Positions 1-9,045 are shown, numbered from the stretch's first letter. The stretch is 26,989 bases of DNA from JAVBQJ01 sp045532655 (GCA_045532655.1 JAZSGI010000110.1:1-26989), one strand, 5' to 3'. Notes: generated from the letters alone by a model not told the origin. A program made the numbers and translations.

Positions 1-209
1 CAGAACGACATGGCTACGATCCGACTTTGGTTTCACACGAGCGCAAGGTCGTCAGCGACATTTTTGATTATGCCCTCTGTGTCGAGCACCATGCATTGCG
101 TGTACACAATATGCTGGCAACGGCAGAACTTTCCAGTCTGGAACTCAAACAGGTGGATCATTCCGGCGACACCGCAGCCTGCGAATGTCCCGAATGTCAT
201 CTGCAATGA
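1..209 (+). CDS. C-terminal fragment of an unidentified protein
   Basis: The reading frame is open from the window edge (first full codon at base 3) to a TGA at 207-209, giving about 68 residues. Codon choice resembles the neighbouring genes, which favours a real gene tail over a chance frame. The visible part is a charged, probably helical stretch with several His and Glu residues (HER near residue 12, EHH near 30), a short linker, and a Cys-rich end, CECPEC. His/Glu helices followed by clustered cysteines suggest metal binding, but I do not recognise the family. It converges on copA and overlaps its last codons by 13 bp. The start and most of the protein lie outside the window. Confidence 0.45.
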   Translation, partial: ERHGYDPTLVSHERKVVSDIFDYALCVEHHALRVHNMLATAELSSLELKQVDHSGDTAACECPECHLQ

Positions 210-2353
210 CGCAGACGCAGGGAATTGCATACCACTGTGAGGCTTGAAACAGCCATGGCTGCGGCACATGCTGCCGGGGGAACTCCGGGAACACCCAGCG
301 GGATAAGAATACCTGCGGCAACGGGAATACTGATCATATTGTAGAAAAATGCCCAGAAAAGATTCTGTTTTATGACCCGCATCACCTGTTTTGCCAGCGA
401 AAACATTTCCGGCAGCACCGCAGGATCGCTTGAGGGCAGAACTGCATCACATGCCGCAATGGCAATATCTGTTCCTGAGGCAAGAGCCACTCCCATATCT
501 GCCGCCGCCAGTGCCGGGGCATCGTTTATCCCGTCTCCGATCATTGCTGTAACAAAACCCTGACGGCGGTATTCCTGCAAAACAGACTCTTTGTCTGCCG
601 GAAGCAGGGCGGCATGATATTCGCTGATGCCTGTCCCCGCAGCGGCTTTTGCCACACAGGCAGCATTGTCGCCGGAAAGTATGGCGGTACTTATACCAAT
701 TGCATGTAATTCCGCCGCTGTTGTTTTCGCTGATTCCCGCAAGGTGTCTTCCATCGTTATTATTCCGGCAAAGGAGGATTCCAGTGCTACACAAATGACA
801 GTTCCGGTGGAGGGCGGTTCAGGACGTCTGGTATTTTTACCCAGACCTTTGCTCACCAGAAAATCCCAACTGCCTATTGCGGCAACTCTGCCCTGATACC
901 TGCCGTAAACTCCCCCCCCGGCTTCAACAACGGCATCTTCGATCTCCACAGGTGTCACGCCTTCTTTTTCTGCGGTTTCTTTTACCGCACGGGCAAAGGG
1001 ATGACTGGAGACTGCTTCAAGTCCCGCTGCCAGAGCCAGAAAATCACGGCGGGAAACATTTACCGCCATAATGCCGGTTACTTCCGGCCTGCCTGTGGTA
1101 AGTGTACCGGTTTTGTCAAAGACGGCTTTGGTCACTTTTGAGGCAGTTTCCAGGGCTGTTCCGCTTTTGAAAAGAATCCCTTTGCGGGCAGCCGCTCCAA
1201 GTCCGGCGATCAGTGCCGCCGGAGTCGCCAGTCCCAGCGCACAGGGACAGGCTGTGACTATTACCGCCAATGCCCTCTGCAGGGCCGCATCAAATCCGGC
1301 GATAAAATACCATACTGCAAAAACAACCGCTCCGGCAATCAGTACTGCAAAGGCAAAGTATCCGGCAACAGTATCGGCAATACGGGCAACCGGGGGTTTG
1401 TCAGCCTGTGCATCTTCAACGATCCTGATGATTCCGGCAAGAACGGTATTTCCGCCGGAAGCCTCCACTTTGCACAACAACCGTGAGGTACGGTTTATGG
1501 TTCCGGCGGTCACTTTGCTGCCGGGAGTTTTGGCAACAGGCATTGCTTCGCCTGTAAGCATGGATTCATCAACATCGGATACGCCTGCTGTTACAATACA
1601 GTCTGCCGGGAAACTGTCCCCCGGCAGAACCACGCATATATCCCCCGGCTGGAGGTCATCGATATCTTTCTCTTTTTCGTTCCCGTTATCCATTATCACC
1701 GCTTTGGGCGGCGCAAGAGCGGCAAGGGAGCTTATGGCATCAAATGTACGTCTTCTCGCTCTTGCCTCCAGAGTTCTGCCCAGCAGTATCAGGGTTATTA
1801 TCATGCCTGCCATGTGGAAATACATTCCGGTATCGATACCCATTGCTGTTTTGATCAGACTTGCAGCAACGGCACTTCCTGCCCCTGCGGCAATCAGCGT
1901 ATCCATGTCAGGCATACCTCTTAAAAGAGCAGGGATACCTTTCAGGAAAAATTCCCTTCCCGCCCAGAGTACGGGAAGTGTCAGCAGGGGAAGAAGAAGT
2001 CGGCAAACTTTTTCAGATAATGGCAGGACACCGCGGCAAAGCAGAACCATTACAATGGTGAAAGAGGCTGACAGCAGAAAAGCCCTGAGTTCTTTTGCTG
2101 CCCGTTCCTGCAATTCCTGACCCGGAGATTCCCGTTTATATGGGAAAACCCTGAACCCCAGTTTTTTTATGGCGTTTTCTGCCTGTTTCTGTTCTTTTGC
2201 CCCGGCATCATCCATCCATTCCACAAGCAGGGAGGCGGCGGCAAAGTTGACCGAGGCATTTTTTACCCCCCGCTGCGAACGTATTGTTTTTTCTATATTT
2301 GCGGCACAGCCTGCACAGCGCATACCTTTGATGGAAAAACGGCTTTGGAGCAT
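197..2353 (-). CDS. copA: Copper-exporting P1B-type ATPase
   Basis: This 718-residue protein is an inner-membrane pump that uses ATP to export Cu(+). In order it shows one N-terminal heavy-metal-associated domain with GMRCAGC at residues 10-16, an actuator domain with TGE at 267-269, the transmembrane metal site CPC at 369-371, the phosphorylated aspartate in DKTGTLT at 413, the nucleotide-binding HP pair at 451-452, and the hinge GDGIND at 606-611. Late membrane helices carry the YN and MxxSS residues typical of the copper-selective P1B-1 subgroup. Length is normal for a single-HMA CopA. It follows the NahK-like kinase gene with a 15-bp gap, so it is probably the last gene of that operon. 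No copper regulator or chaperone gene is visible beside it. Zn or Cd transport is unlikely given CPC plus YN and MxxSS. Confidence 0.96.
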   Translation of the reverse strand: MLQSRFSIKGMRCAGCAANIEKTIRSQRGVKNASVNFAAASLLVEWMDDAGAKEQKQAENAIKKLGFRVFPYKRESPGQELQERAAKELRAFLLSASFTIVMVLLCRGVLPLSEKVCRLLLPLLTLPVLWAGREFFLKGIPALLRGMPDMDTLIAAGAGSAVAASLIKTAMGIDTGMYFHMAGMIITLILLGRTLEARARRRTFDAISSLAALAPPKAVIMDNGNEKEKDIDDLQPGDICVVLPGDSFPADCIVTAGVSDVDESMLTGEAMPVAKTPGSKVTAGTINRTSRLLCKVEASGGNTVLAGIIRIVEDAQADKPPVARIADTVAGYFAFAVLIAGAVVFAVWYFIAGFDAALQRALAVIVTACPCALGLATPAALIAGLGAAARKGILFKSGTALETASKVTKAVFDKTGTLTTGRPEVTGIMAVNVSRRDFLALAAGLEAVSSHPFARAVKETAEKEGVTPVEIEDAVVEAGGGVYGRYQGRVAAIGSWDFLVSKGLGKNTRRPEPPSTGTVICVALESSFAGIITMEDTLRESAKTTAAELHAIGISTAILSGDNAACVAKAAAGTGISEYHAALLPADKESVLQEYRRQGFVTAMIGDGINDAPALAAADMGVALASGTDIAIAACDAVLPSSDPAVLPEMFSLAKQVMRVIKQNLFWAFFYNMISIPVAAGILIPLGVPGVPPAACAAAMAVSSLTVVCNSLRLRHCR

Positions 2354-2368
2354 GAAACTTTCACTTTA

Positions 2369-3469
2369 TTAAAGGGTTTTCAGAAGATCTTTCATCTTAT
2401 CCAATTGTTCCTCCATGGAGGAAACAAGTTTGAACTGGTTGCGGCAACGTTCCAGATTGTGTTCCGGACGGCGGGTCTTGAAATATACATCACCCTCAAG
2501 ATAATCTATAAGGAAACGCATGCCGACTTCCAGAGTTATCACCATGCCGCTCAGGGGCAGGTGGTAGAGTTCAGCTTCGGTCAGGACATTGCCGGTGGCA
2601 CTGACATAACCGCGCAGCAGGGCCTCATACATGCTGAACCGCATAAAAACTTTGCTCAAATCCACTTCATCCTCTTCCGCAGGACTTGTCCCGGCACGCA
2701 CCATGTCGCCAAAGTCATAAAGAGCAAGACCGGGCATAACGGTGTCAAGGTCGATCACGCACATTCCTTCTCCGGAGAGATCATCCATGAGGATGTTGTT
2801 GACTTTTGTATCGTTGTGGGTGATACGTTCCGGAATGTCCCCGGCAGCATTGTGCCGCAAAAGGTGTTCTGTCATTTCCTGCCTGGAGAGTACGAAATCC
2901 ATTTCCTGCCGGACATGGGCGGCTCTGCCGTATTTGTCTTCGGCAAAGGCTTTTTTCAGAGCTTCCAGTCTTTTGGGCGTATCGTGAAAGTGTGGGATCG
3001 TTTCGTGGAGTCTGGGGCCGTCAAGATCAACCAGATCACATTGGAACTGCCCGAAACTCTGGGCAACATAAAATGCCTGACGTTCATTTTCCAGAACTTC
3101 ATAGGATCGGGCATTTTCAATAAAAACGTAACATCTCCAGTAATTTCCCTCACCGTCGATCACATAAGGTTTATTGTCTGCCGTCCGCAGGAGAACGATG
3201 GTACGTTTGCGGGTGGTGGCATTGGTTTTGCGTATCTGTTCCCTGATGTGCCTGGTGACTCTGTCAACATTTTCCATGACAAGGTCAGGACGTTTGAAAA
3301 CAAGGGAATTGATCCGCTGCAAAGTGTAATGCAGCCGTATGCCGCCCTGATCGTAAGTTACCTGATAAGTGTCATTGATGTGACCTGACCCGAAAGGAAC
3401 TGCCACAAGAAAATCACCGTAAACAATAAATTGCGATAAAATACTTCTTAATTCTTCCTGACTGCGCAT
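2369..3469 (-). CDS. NahK-like phosphotransferase (probable sugar 1-kinase)
   Basis: This 366-residue cytoplasmic enzyme has the aminoglycoside-phosphotransferase fold. Residues 26-36 (FGSGHINDTY region) form the N-lobe loop, the catalytic-loop motif THNDTKVNN lies at 217-225, and the metal-binding IDLDT is at 239-243, followed by YDFGDMVR at 251-258. HND in place of the HGD of antibiotic kinases, together with GHINDTY and the RIN near 52, is the pattern of N-acetylhexosamine 1-kinases, which make GlcNAc-1-P or GalNAc-1-P. The substrate is inferred from family resemblance only. The ATG start has a GGGAG Shine-Dalgarno sequence about 9 bp upstream and overlaps the preceding gene by 22 bp, implying translational coupling. 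The gene sits in an envelope-biased operon, consistent with salvage of cell-wall or mucin amino sugars. Nothing suggests antibiotic resistance. Confidence 0.82.
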   Translation of the reverse strand: MRSQEELRSILSQFIVYGDFLVAVPFGSGHINDTYQVTYDQGGIRLHYTLQRINSLVFKRPDLVMENVDRVTRHIREQIRKTNATTRKRTIVLLRTADNKPYVIDGEGNYWRCYVFIENARSYEVLENERQAFYVAQSFGQFQCDLVDLDGPRLHETIPHFHDTPKRLEALKKAFAEDKYGRAAHVRQEMDFVLSRQEMTEHLLRHNAAGDIPERITHNDTKVNNILMDDLSGEGMCVIDLDTVMPGLALYDFGDMVRAGTSPAEEDEVDLSKVFMRFSMYEALLRGYVSATGNVLTEAELYHLPLSGMVITLEVGMRFLIDYLEGDVYFKTRRPEHNLERCRNQFKLVSSMEEQLDKMKDLLKTL

Positions 3470-4254
3470 GATCTGTTGCTCCCGGGGGCGGGGATCACCT
3501 GCCAGCGGTTTGCCCCCTTGGTGAATTGTTCAAAACTCAGCACAAAAACTATTGTCTGCAACTGTGCGATATCATTTTCTTTCCCCTGCAGACAACGCCT
3601 GTATATTTCGCCGCGGAGCTGGTCTGTACAGTTGCCCCGCATGCCCAACAAAAAAACCTCTGTGTCAAGATAATATGCCAGATGATCGGCAAATCCGGAT
3701 TTTTTTACGGCAATGCCGATGCCGTCGTGATATATGAGCGCATTGCTGTCACCTGCCACCCAGATCGTGGCGGCTTCTGCGGTGACATTACCGGCAACTG
3801 CCCTGAAATAGAGTGTTTCGCTGCCGCCGGAGTTACCGGTACAGACTTTTTTCTCAATTTCCTGCAAGGTGAATTTCCGCTCTTCCGGTTCAGGCAGAGA
3901 ACCTTCTGTCAGAAAGAGTGCAACCTCATGTGCCGTTGCTGCCATAGCTGCCGGGGTGGGATGCGTATCGGTAAGACACCAGAGCTGCTGAATAGCGGAA
4001 CCGGGAGCGAAAACCCCGGAAAGATCAACACTTTCCACTCCTGAACTCTGCAATTCCTGCTGCAGGAGCGTGTATTCAGCCAATGTTGTATCCTGCCGTG
4101 ACGGAATTACCGCCAGCACCATTCTGATACCGTTCTGACGGCATCCGGAGGCATATCCGGCCAGCACAGCAACAGCATCTGCCGCTGCTGCGGAAATTGC
4201 TCCTGCTGCAACAAAAAGAAATACAAGCAGGATCGCTGACCGTTCCGCTTTCAG
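3448..4254 (-). CDS. AlgX/AlgJ-like SGNH-fold protein, exported, non-ATG start proposed
   Basis: Probable SGNH hydrolase/acetyltransferase-like protein of the alginate O-acetylation AlgJ/AlgX type. It has the family's motif order: TDTHPTPAA first (the DTH of the catalytic Asp-His) and GDSN later (the putative serine nucleophile), then a hydrophobic strand VFVLSFEQF where the family has its final core strand. The first conventional start is GTG at 4167 (239 aa), but the frame stays open upstream and encodes KAER, a hydrophobic run ILLVFLFVAAGAI and an Ala-rich cleavage-like site. That is a signal peptide needing a CTG (4254) or ATT (4257) start, with GAGG 6 bp upstream of the CTG; this gives 268 aa. 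The gap to ahcY is 8 bp. Acyl substrate and polymer are unknown. The protein is short for the family and has no carbohydrate-binding C-domain. Confidence 0.55.
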   Translation of the reverse strand: MKAERSAILLVFLFVAAGAISAAAADAVAVLAGYASGCRQNGIRMVLAVIPSRQDTTLAEYTLLQQELQSSGVESVDLSGVFAPGSAIQQLWCLTDTHPTPAAMAATAHEVALFLTEGSLPEPEERKFTLQEIEKKVCTGNSGGSETLYFRAVAGNVTAEAATIWVAGDSNALIYHDGIGIAVKKSGFADHLAYYLDTEVFLLGMRGNCTDQLRGEIYRRCLQGKENDIAQLQTIVFVLSFEQFTKGANRWQVIPAPGSNRSCAVRKN

Positions 4255-4262
4255 AATATGCC

Positions 4263-5669
4263 TCAGTAACGGTAGGTTTCGCTTTTGAACGGGCCGTCAA
4301 CGGGAACTCCGAGATATTCGGCCTGCACCGGAGTAAGTTTGCTGAGTTTTGCGCCCAGCTTGTCCAGATGCAGACGGGCAACTTCTTCGTCCAGTTTTTT
4401 GTCCAGCAGATATACACCGGTTTTGCGGTCGGGATTGTTATGGATATCCAACTGCGCCATTACCTGATTGGTAAAGGAGTTTGACATGACAAAACTGGGA
4501 TGACCGGTGGCACAGCCGAGATTCACCAGACGGCCCTCTGCCAGCAGATATATGGAGTGACCGTCAGGGAAGGTATAACGGTGAACGGGACATTCACTGC
4601 CTTTGATCTCTGTACGGACAACGCCCTCTGCGGCATCCAGTCTGCCAACTTCGATTTCAGTATCAAAGTGACCGATGTTGCAGACGATCGCCTGATCTTT
4701 CATTTTTGCCATATCTTCAAGAGTGATGACATTGCAGTTGCCTGTGCAGGTGACATAAATATCTGCTTCCGGCAGAGCATCTTCTACGGTGCAGACTTTG
4801 AAGCCTGCCATACATGCCTGCAAAGCACAAATGGGGTCGACTTCGCTTACAAGCACTCTGGCACGTTCATTGCGCATGGCTTCTGCACAGCCTTTGCCCA
4901 CATCACCGTACCCGATGACCATGGCGGTTTTGCCGGAAATCATAACATCCAAAGCCCGTTTGATACCGTCGGTAAGAGAATGACGGCAGCCGTAAATATT
5001 ATCAAATTTGCTTTTGGTGACGGAATCATTTACATTGACTGCCTGAAAAAGCAGTGTGCCCTGTTCCGCCATTTTTATAAGTCTGTGTACGCCTGTAGTG
5101 GTTTCTTCGGAAACACCTTTGACATTGGCGGCAACTTTGTGCCAGAAGCCGGGGCGTTCAGCAAGAAGCCGTTTCAGCAGATTGTCGATCACTTCCTGTT
5201 CCTTGTGCGCCGGGACCCCGTCAAGGATGGAGGGATCATCTTCTGCGGCAAGACCACGGTGAATAAGCAGTGTGGCATCGCCGCCGTCATCAACGATCTG
5301 GTCAGGGCCTGAACCATCGGGGAAGGTCAGGGCATCAAGGGTGCACTGCCAGTATTCTTCCAGAGTTTCCCCCTTCCAGGCAAATACCGGAACACCGGAT
5401 GCGGCAATGGCTGCTGCTGCATGATCCTGTGTGGAAAAAATGTTGCAGCTTGCCCAGCGTACCTGTGCGCCAAGTTCCACCAGAGTTTCGATCAGGATGG
5501 CGGTCTGGATAGTCATATGGAGCGATCCGGAGATCTTGACTCCGGCAAGTGGTTTATCTTTGCCGTACTTCCGGCGTACAGCCATAAGGCCGGGCATTTC
5601 GTACTCTGAAATTGTGATTTCCCGGCGGCCGAAATCAGCCAGAGAAATATCTTTTACTTTATAATCCAT
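4263..5669 (-). CDS. ahcY: Adenosylhomocysteinase (SAH hydrolase)
   Basis: This 468-residue cytoplasmic, NAD-dependent enzyme splits S-adenosylhomocysteine into adenosine and homocysteine, removing the product inhibitor of methyltransferases. The substrate-domain signature SLHMTIQTA is at 49-57 and NIFSTQDHAAAAI at 77-89; the NAD-binding loop GYGDVGKG is at 253-260, and the C-terminal tail ends in the diagnostic YRY. The segment around 140-185 matches the insertion of about 40 residues found in many bacterial forms. The frame could start further upstream at 5720, but the ATG at 5669 is preceded by AAAGGTGA at ideal distance, and family homologues begin here. It lies 47 bp after murC. That gap is too short for a SAM or SAH riboswitch and none was seen. 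Confidence 0.97.
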   Translation of the reverse strand: MDYKVKDISLADFGRREITISEYEMPGLMAVRRKYGKDKPLAGVKISGSLHMTIQTAILIETLVELGAQVRWASCNIFSTQDHAAAAIAASGVPVFAWKGETLEEYWQCTLDALTFPDGSGPDQIVDDGGDATLLIHRGLAAEDDPSILDGVPAHKEQEVIDNLLKRLLAERPGFWHKVAANVKGVSEETTTGVHRLIKMAEQGTLLFQAVNVNDSVTKSKFDNIYGCRHSLTDGIKRALDVMISGKTAMVIGYGDVGKGCAEAMRNERARVLVSEVDPICALQACMAGFKVCTVEDALPEADIYVTCTGNCNVITLEDMAKMKDQAIVCNIGHFDTEIEVGRLDAAEGVVRTEIKGSECPVHRYTFPDGHSIYLLAEGRLVNLGCATGHPSFVMSNSFTNQVMAQLDIHNNPDRKTGVYLLDKKLDEEVARLHLDKLGAKLSKLTPVQAEYLGVPVDGPFKSETYRY

Positions 5670-5716
5670 GTTGTCACCTTTCTTTTTTACGATAATATAT
5701 ACCTGAAACGCAAAAA

Positions 5717-6997
5717 TCACAAATCTGCGGAACTTCTGACCAGTGATTCCGGCAATGCGCCGATTGTCCCGGCACCGATCACTGCAAGAATGTCACCGGA
5801 GGTAAGCTCCACGCTTCTTAAAATGTGTTTTGCTGTGAAATCCCAATCTTCTGAATCGATAAATTCAGCTTTGCTGCCGCAAGCCGCTGCCAGCTCTGCC
5901 GATCCCACTGAACCTGTTTCGCACCATGCGGCAAATACCGGGACAATAAATACCTTGTCTGCCGCTGAAAGTTCTGCGGCAAGCCGGTCGAAATATTTTT
6001 CCAGTCTTGCGTATCTGTGCGGCTGAAATACAACTGTAAGTTTACCTTTACTGCCGGTCATCCGGCGCAGTGCCGCAATGCTTGCCGCCACCTCTGCCGG
6101 ATGATGGGCGTAATCTTCTATTACAAGAGCATTTTTTGCCCTGCCACGGCAGGAAAGACGCCTTTCCACTCCGGGAAATTCCGCAAGAGCGGCAACTGCT
6201 GCTGTATCGGATATACCGAAAAATCTGGTACATGCCAGCACCAGTGCTCCGTTCCAGCGCTGGAACCCAACCAGATTTACCGGAAGCATACTGTAACTGC
6301 TGTCAGCCGGGTCGATGATTTCGGCTCTGTTGGCAAAAATCTCTTTTGTATTGCTGCCTGCAAGAGCGAATATTTTTTGGCAATTCCTGCCGAAAGTACG
6401 GAAATTATCCATAAGCTGCTGTGTACCGCCCACGCTCCAGTCGTGATCGTCATCCACATTGGGAACGATACCGACAGCAGGATGGATAAAAGTATGAGTA
6501 CCGTCACTTTCATCCACTTCGGTTATAAAAATGTCCCCGTTCCCGGCTTTGGATGATGGAAATCCGGCTACTTCGCCGCCGATCAGCCAGCCTGAATCAG
6601 GAAAACAGCGGGAAAAAACCCAGGCAAGCATCGCTGTAATGCTGGTTTTGCCATGGGAGCCGGAAACCGCTATCGTACGACGGCAGGTATCCGCCAGCTG
6701 CGCCAGAAATTCCCCCCGTCTGCAGCACAGCTGCCCGCCTGAACGTGCCTGCAGGAGTTCAGGATTGTCAGATGATATTGCACTGGAATATATTACTGCG
6801 GCATCGGCAGGGACATTTCCCGCTTTATGTTCACTGTATATTACAGCTCCCAGCTCTGCAAGTTTTTCACAGCGTTTCCCTCCGGCAGGATCACTGCCGG
6901 ATACGACACTGCCCCGTTCCAGCATTATTGCTGCCAAAGGAGCCATCCCGGCACCGCCGATGCCGGTAAAGTGACATTTTTCAAAATTATTTTTCAT
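5717..6997 (-). CDS. murC: UDP-N-acetylmuramate--L-alanine ligase, shortened
   Basis: Mur ligase that adds L-alanine to UDP-MurNAc in the cytoplasm, the first peptide step of peptidoglycan synthesis. It shows the Rossmann motif GIGGAGM near the N-terminus, the ATP loop SGSHGKT around residue 112, TEVDESDGT, the domain-3 motif DYAHHP, and FQPHRYARL. The ATG at 6997 is chosen because GGAAG lies 10 bp upstream; ATG at 7006 or TTG at 7018, which overlaps the ABC gene's stop, are alternatives. At about 426 residues it is shorter than usual MurC. About 30 residues of the central-domain strands before the ATP-contacting helix appear to be missing, and the usual HN of that helix reads FQ. Mpl, the murein-peptide ligase, is the main alternative identity. 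Confidence 0.88.
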   Translation of the reverse strand: MKNNFEKCHFTGIGGAGMAPLAAIMLERGSVVSGSDPAGGKRCEKLAELGAVIYSEHKAGNVPADAAVIYSSAISSDNPELLQARSGGQLCCRRGEFLAQLADTCRRTIAVSGSHGKTSITAMLAWVFSRCFPDSGWLIGGEVAGFPSSKAGNGDIFITEVDESDGTHTFIHPAVGIVPNVDDDHDWSVGGTQQLMDNFRTFGRNCQKIFALAGSNTKEIFANRAEIIDPADSSYSMLPVNLVGFQRWNGALVLACTRFFGISDTAAVAALAEFPGVERRLSCRGRAKNALVIEDYAHHPAEVAASIAALRRMTGSKGKLTVVFQPHRYARLEKYFDRLAAELSAADKVFIVPVFAAWCETGSVGSAELAAACGSKAEFIDSEDWDFTAKHILRSVELTSGDILAVIGAGTIGALPESLVRSSADL

Positions 6998-7014
6998 TGC
7001 ATCCATGCTTCCGG

Positions 7015-9045
7015 TCAACGGAACTGAGTGTCATGCAGTTTTTTATAGGCTCCACCAAGTTGCAAAAGTTCTTCGTGGGTTCCTGCTTCAGCTATTTTGC
7101 CGTGCTTCAGAACGATGATCTTGTCGGCATTGCGTATGGTAGAGAGACGGTGGGCAATGGCAAAAACTGTTCTGTTTGTCATTACCCGGTTCAACGCTTC
7201 CTGTACCAGCTGCTCGGTGACAGTATCAAGCGCACTTGTGGCTTCGTCCAGAATGAGTATGGGGGGATTGCGGAGTATGGCACGGGCAATGGCAACACGC
7301 TGTTTTTCGCCGCCGGAAAGTTTGAATCCTTTTTCGCCCACTTCACTTTCAAAGCCATCCGGATGTCTGCCGTCAAGGATGAACTTTGTTGCATTTGCCT
7401 GATCGGCGGCTTTACGGATATCATCCATGGAAGCATCGGGGACGCCGTAGGCAATATTACCGGCAATAGTATCGTTGAAAAGGATGGCATCCTGATTGAC
7501 CACACCGATCATTTTGTGTATATCGCCGATCCTGTAGTCCCGGATATCCACGCCGTCAACAGTCACTCTGCCGGACTGGGGATCATAGAAGCGGGCGATA
7601 AGGTTGGCAATGGTTGTTTTGCCTGAACCTGTTTCGCCTACCACTGCCACCAGATGACCGCGGGGAATATCAAAACTGATACCGTCGATGACCTTTTTGC
7701 TGCCGTAGCCGAAGACAACGTTTTCAAAACGTATGGCATCTTTGAACTCTTTGAATTCCAGAGCATCGGGTTTCTCTTTGATGGAGGTATCTGTATCCAT
7801 AAGGTCAAAATATCTGTCTGCCGCCGCCATGCTCTGCTGGATGGCGGTCACAACTTTTGAAAGACTTTTTATAGGCTGGTAAACCATGAATGCCGGAGCA
7901 AGCAGTCCTGCCAGATCGGAAAGGGTTGTACCCTGACTGTAGGCGTAAACAAGGAATGCCATCGTACCGCTGACAGCCACGACCTCCATCAGGGGGCTTA
8001 CCAGCAGCTGCAGCCGCAGGGCGTGGACAGCAGTACGGAAATATTTGTTGTTGATGACGGTAAAGTTTTTTTCTTCACGTTTTTCGGTATTGTACGCCTT
8101 TACCACGACTATTCCGGTAAAAACCTCGTGCATACGGGAAAAAACCTCTGCGATGCGGGCGTAAGTGGAGCGGTAGATACGCCGGATCTTTCTGCCCAGA
8201 TAATTTATGGGCAGTACCAGAGCCGGCACGCCGAGCAAGAGTATCACCAACAGCATATAGCTTTTGTTGGCAACGCAGAAATAGACCAGTGCCGAAACAC
8301 ATGCCAGAATTTCTATGGGACACTTTGTGGCATCGGCAATGGTGTTGCTTACGGCATGTTCAATGGCGGAAGTGTCGTTGGTGCATCTGCTTATAAGTTG
8401 CCCGATATCTGTACCGCTGTAAAAAGACAGTGATTGATCCAGCAGTTTTCCGAAGATTTTTTCCCGCAAATCCGCCACAACTCTTGCACCGACCCAGCGT
8501 GTACAATAATGGTTCACATAAACCGCCACGTTACGCAAGAGCCAGGTCAGTATGAAAACAGCCATATAAACAGCAAAAATCTGCCACGAAAGAAGTCCGT
8601 CCTCTCCCACCAGCGGTATGGTTAATTCTGCGGGCCACGAAAGAGTTATGCGGTTCGTATCGGCGCTTACCGGCAGGTTGTATTTATCGGCGGCTTCGTT
8701 GATCTTTGCCACCATTTTTGCCATTTCCGGATCATCGCTGTTGGTGCCGTTGAGTACTGATTCAATATATCTGGCACGTTCCTCTTCCGGCATTTCCGGC
8801 GACTGGGCAAATGATTCCATTATCTGCCGGGTTTCCGTACTGATGATGGCGGAGGTGTCGTTTTCAGGCGCAAATGCCCCGATCATTTGCGGTATGAGCA
8901 GCAAACTGACAAAAAGCGACCCACCAACCAGGAATCCGGCGATTATACCTGTTATCAACCGGACCCTGTATGGTTTTGTATATCGCAGGAGCCGGAGGTA
9001 ACTTTGTACTTTCAGTTCCTGATGTTCAGTTTTTTTCCTGCTCAT
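7015..9045 (-). CDS. ABC exporter, MsbA-like half-transporter (TMD-NBD fusion)
   Basis: This 676-residue inner-membrane exporter should act as a homodimer. The N-terminal half has about six hydrophobic helices (31-53, 155-178, 240-280 and 345-390 regions). The C-terminal half is an ATPase with Walker A GETGSGKTT at 470-478, signature LSGGE at 576-580, Walker B ILILDEATSALD from 596, and the H-loop histidine in AIAHRLSTIR. About 95 hydrophilic residues (56-150) separate helices 1 and 2 where MsbA has a short loop, implying an extra periplasmic domain. Neighbours DegT and murC hint at export of a lipid-linked envelope precursor, possibly lipid A, but the sequence does not identify the substrate. 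It starts 15 bp after the DegT stop and its stop overlaps the earliest possible murC start. Confidence 0.9.
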   Translation of the reverse strand: MSRKKTEHQELKVQSYLRLLRYTKPYRVRLITGIIAGFLVGGSLFVSLLLIPQMIGAFAPENDTSAIISTETRQIMESFAQSPEMPEEERARYIESVLNGTNSDDPEMAKMVAKINEAADKYNLPVSADTNRITLSWPAELTIPLVGEDGLLSWQIFAVYMAVFILTWLLRNVAVYVNHYCTRWVGARVVADLREKIFGKLLDQSLSFYSGTDIGQLISRCTNDTSAIEHAVSNTIADATKCPIEILACVSALVYFCVANKSYMLLVILLLGVPALVLPINYLGRKIRRIYRSTYARIAEVFSRMHEVFTGIVVVKAYNTEKREEKNFTVINNKYFRTAVHALRLQLLVSPLMEVVAVSGTMAFLVYAYSQGTTLSDLAGLLAPAFMVYQPIKSLSKVVTAIQQSMAAADRYFDLMDTDTSIKEKPDALEFKEFKDAIRFENVVFGYGSKKVIDGISFDIPRGHLVAVVGETGSGKTTIANLIARFYDPQSGRVTVDGVDIRDYRIGDIHKMIGVVNQDAILFNDTIAGNIAYGVPDASMDDIRKAADQANATKFILDGRHPDGFESEVGEKGFKLSGGEKQRVAIARAILRNPPILILDEATSALDTVTEQLVQEALNRVMTNRTVFAIAHRLSTIRNADKIIVLKHGKIAEAGTHEELLQLGGAYKKLHDTQFR

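Noticed and set aside
1071..2120. Long plus-strand open frame (349 codons) opposite copA
   Set aside because: It lies entirely antisense to a gene with every CopA motif, and its translation is low-complexity Ser/Ala/Pro without any recognisable domain.
2345..3388. 347-codon plus-strand frame opposite the NahK-like kinase
   Set aside because: Antisense shadow of a clear kinase gene; no ribosome site and no domain.
5670..5716. SAM or SAH riboswitch upstream of ahcY
   Set aside because: Only 47 bp of A/T-rich sequence with no conserved stems or pseudoknot pairing.
4263..5720. Longer ahcY start at 5720
   Set aside because: The ATG at 5669 has an excellent ribosome site and matches the family N-terminus; the extra 17 residues are not family-like.
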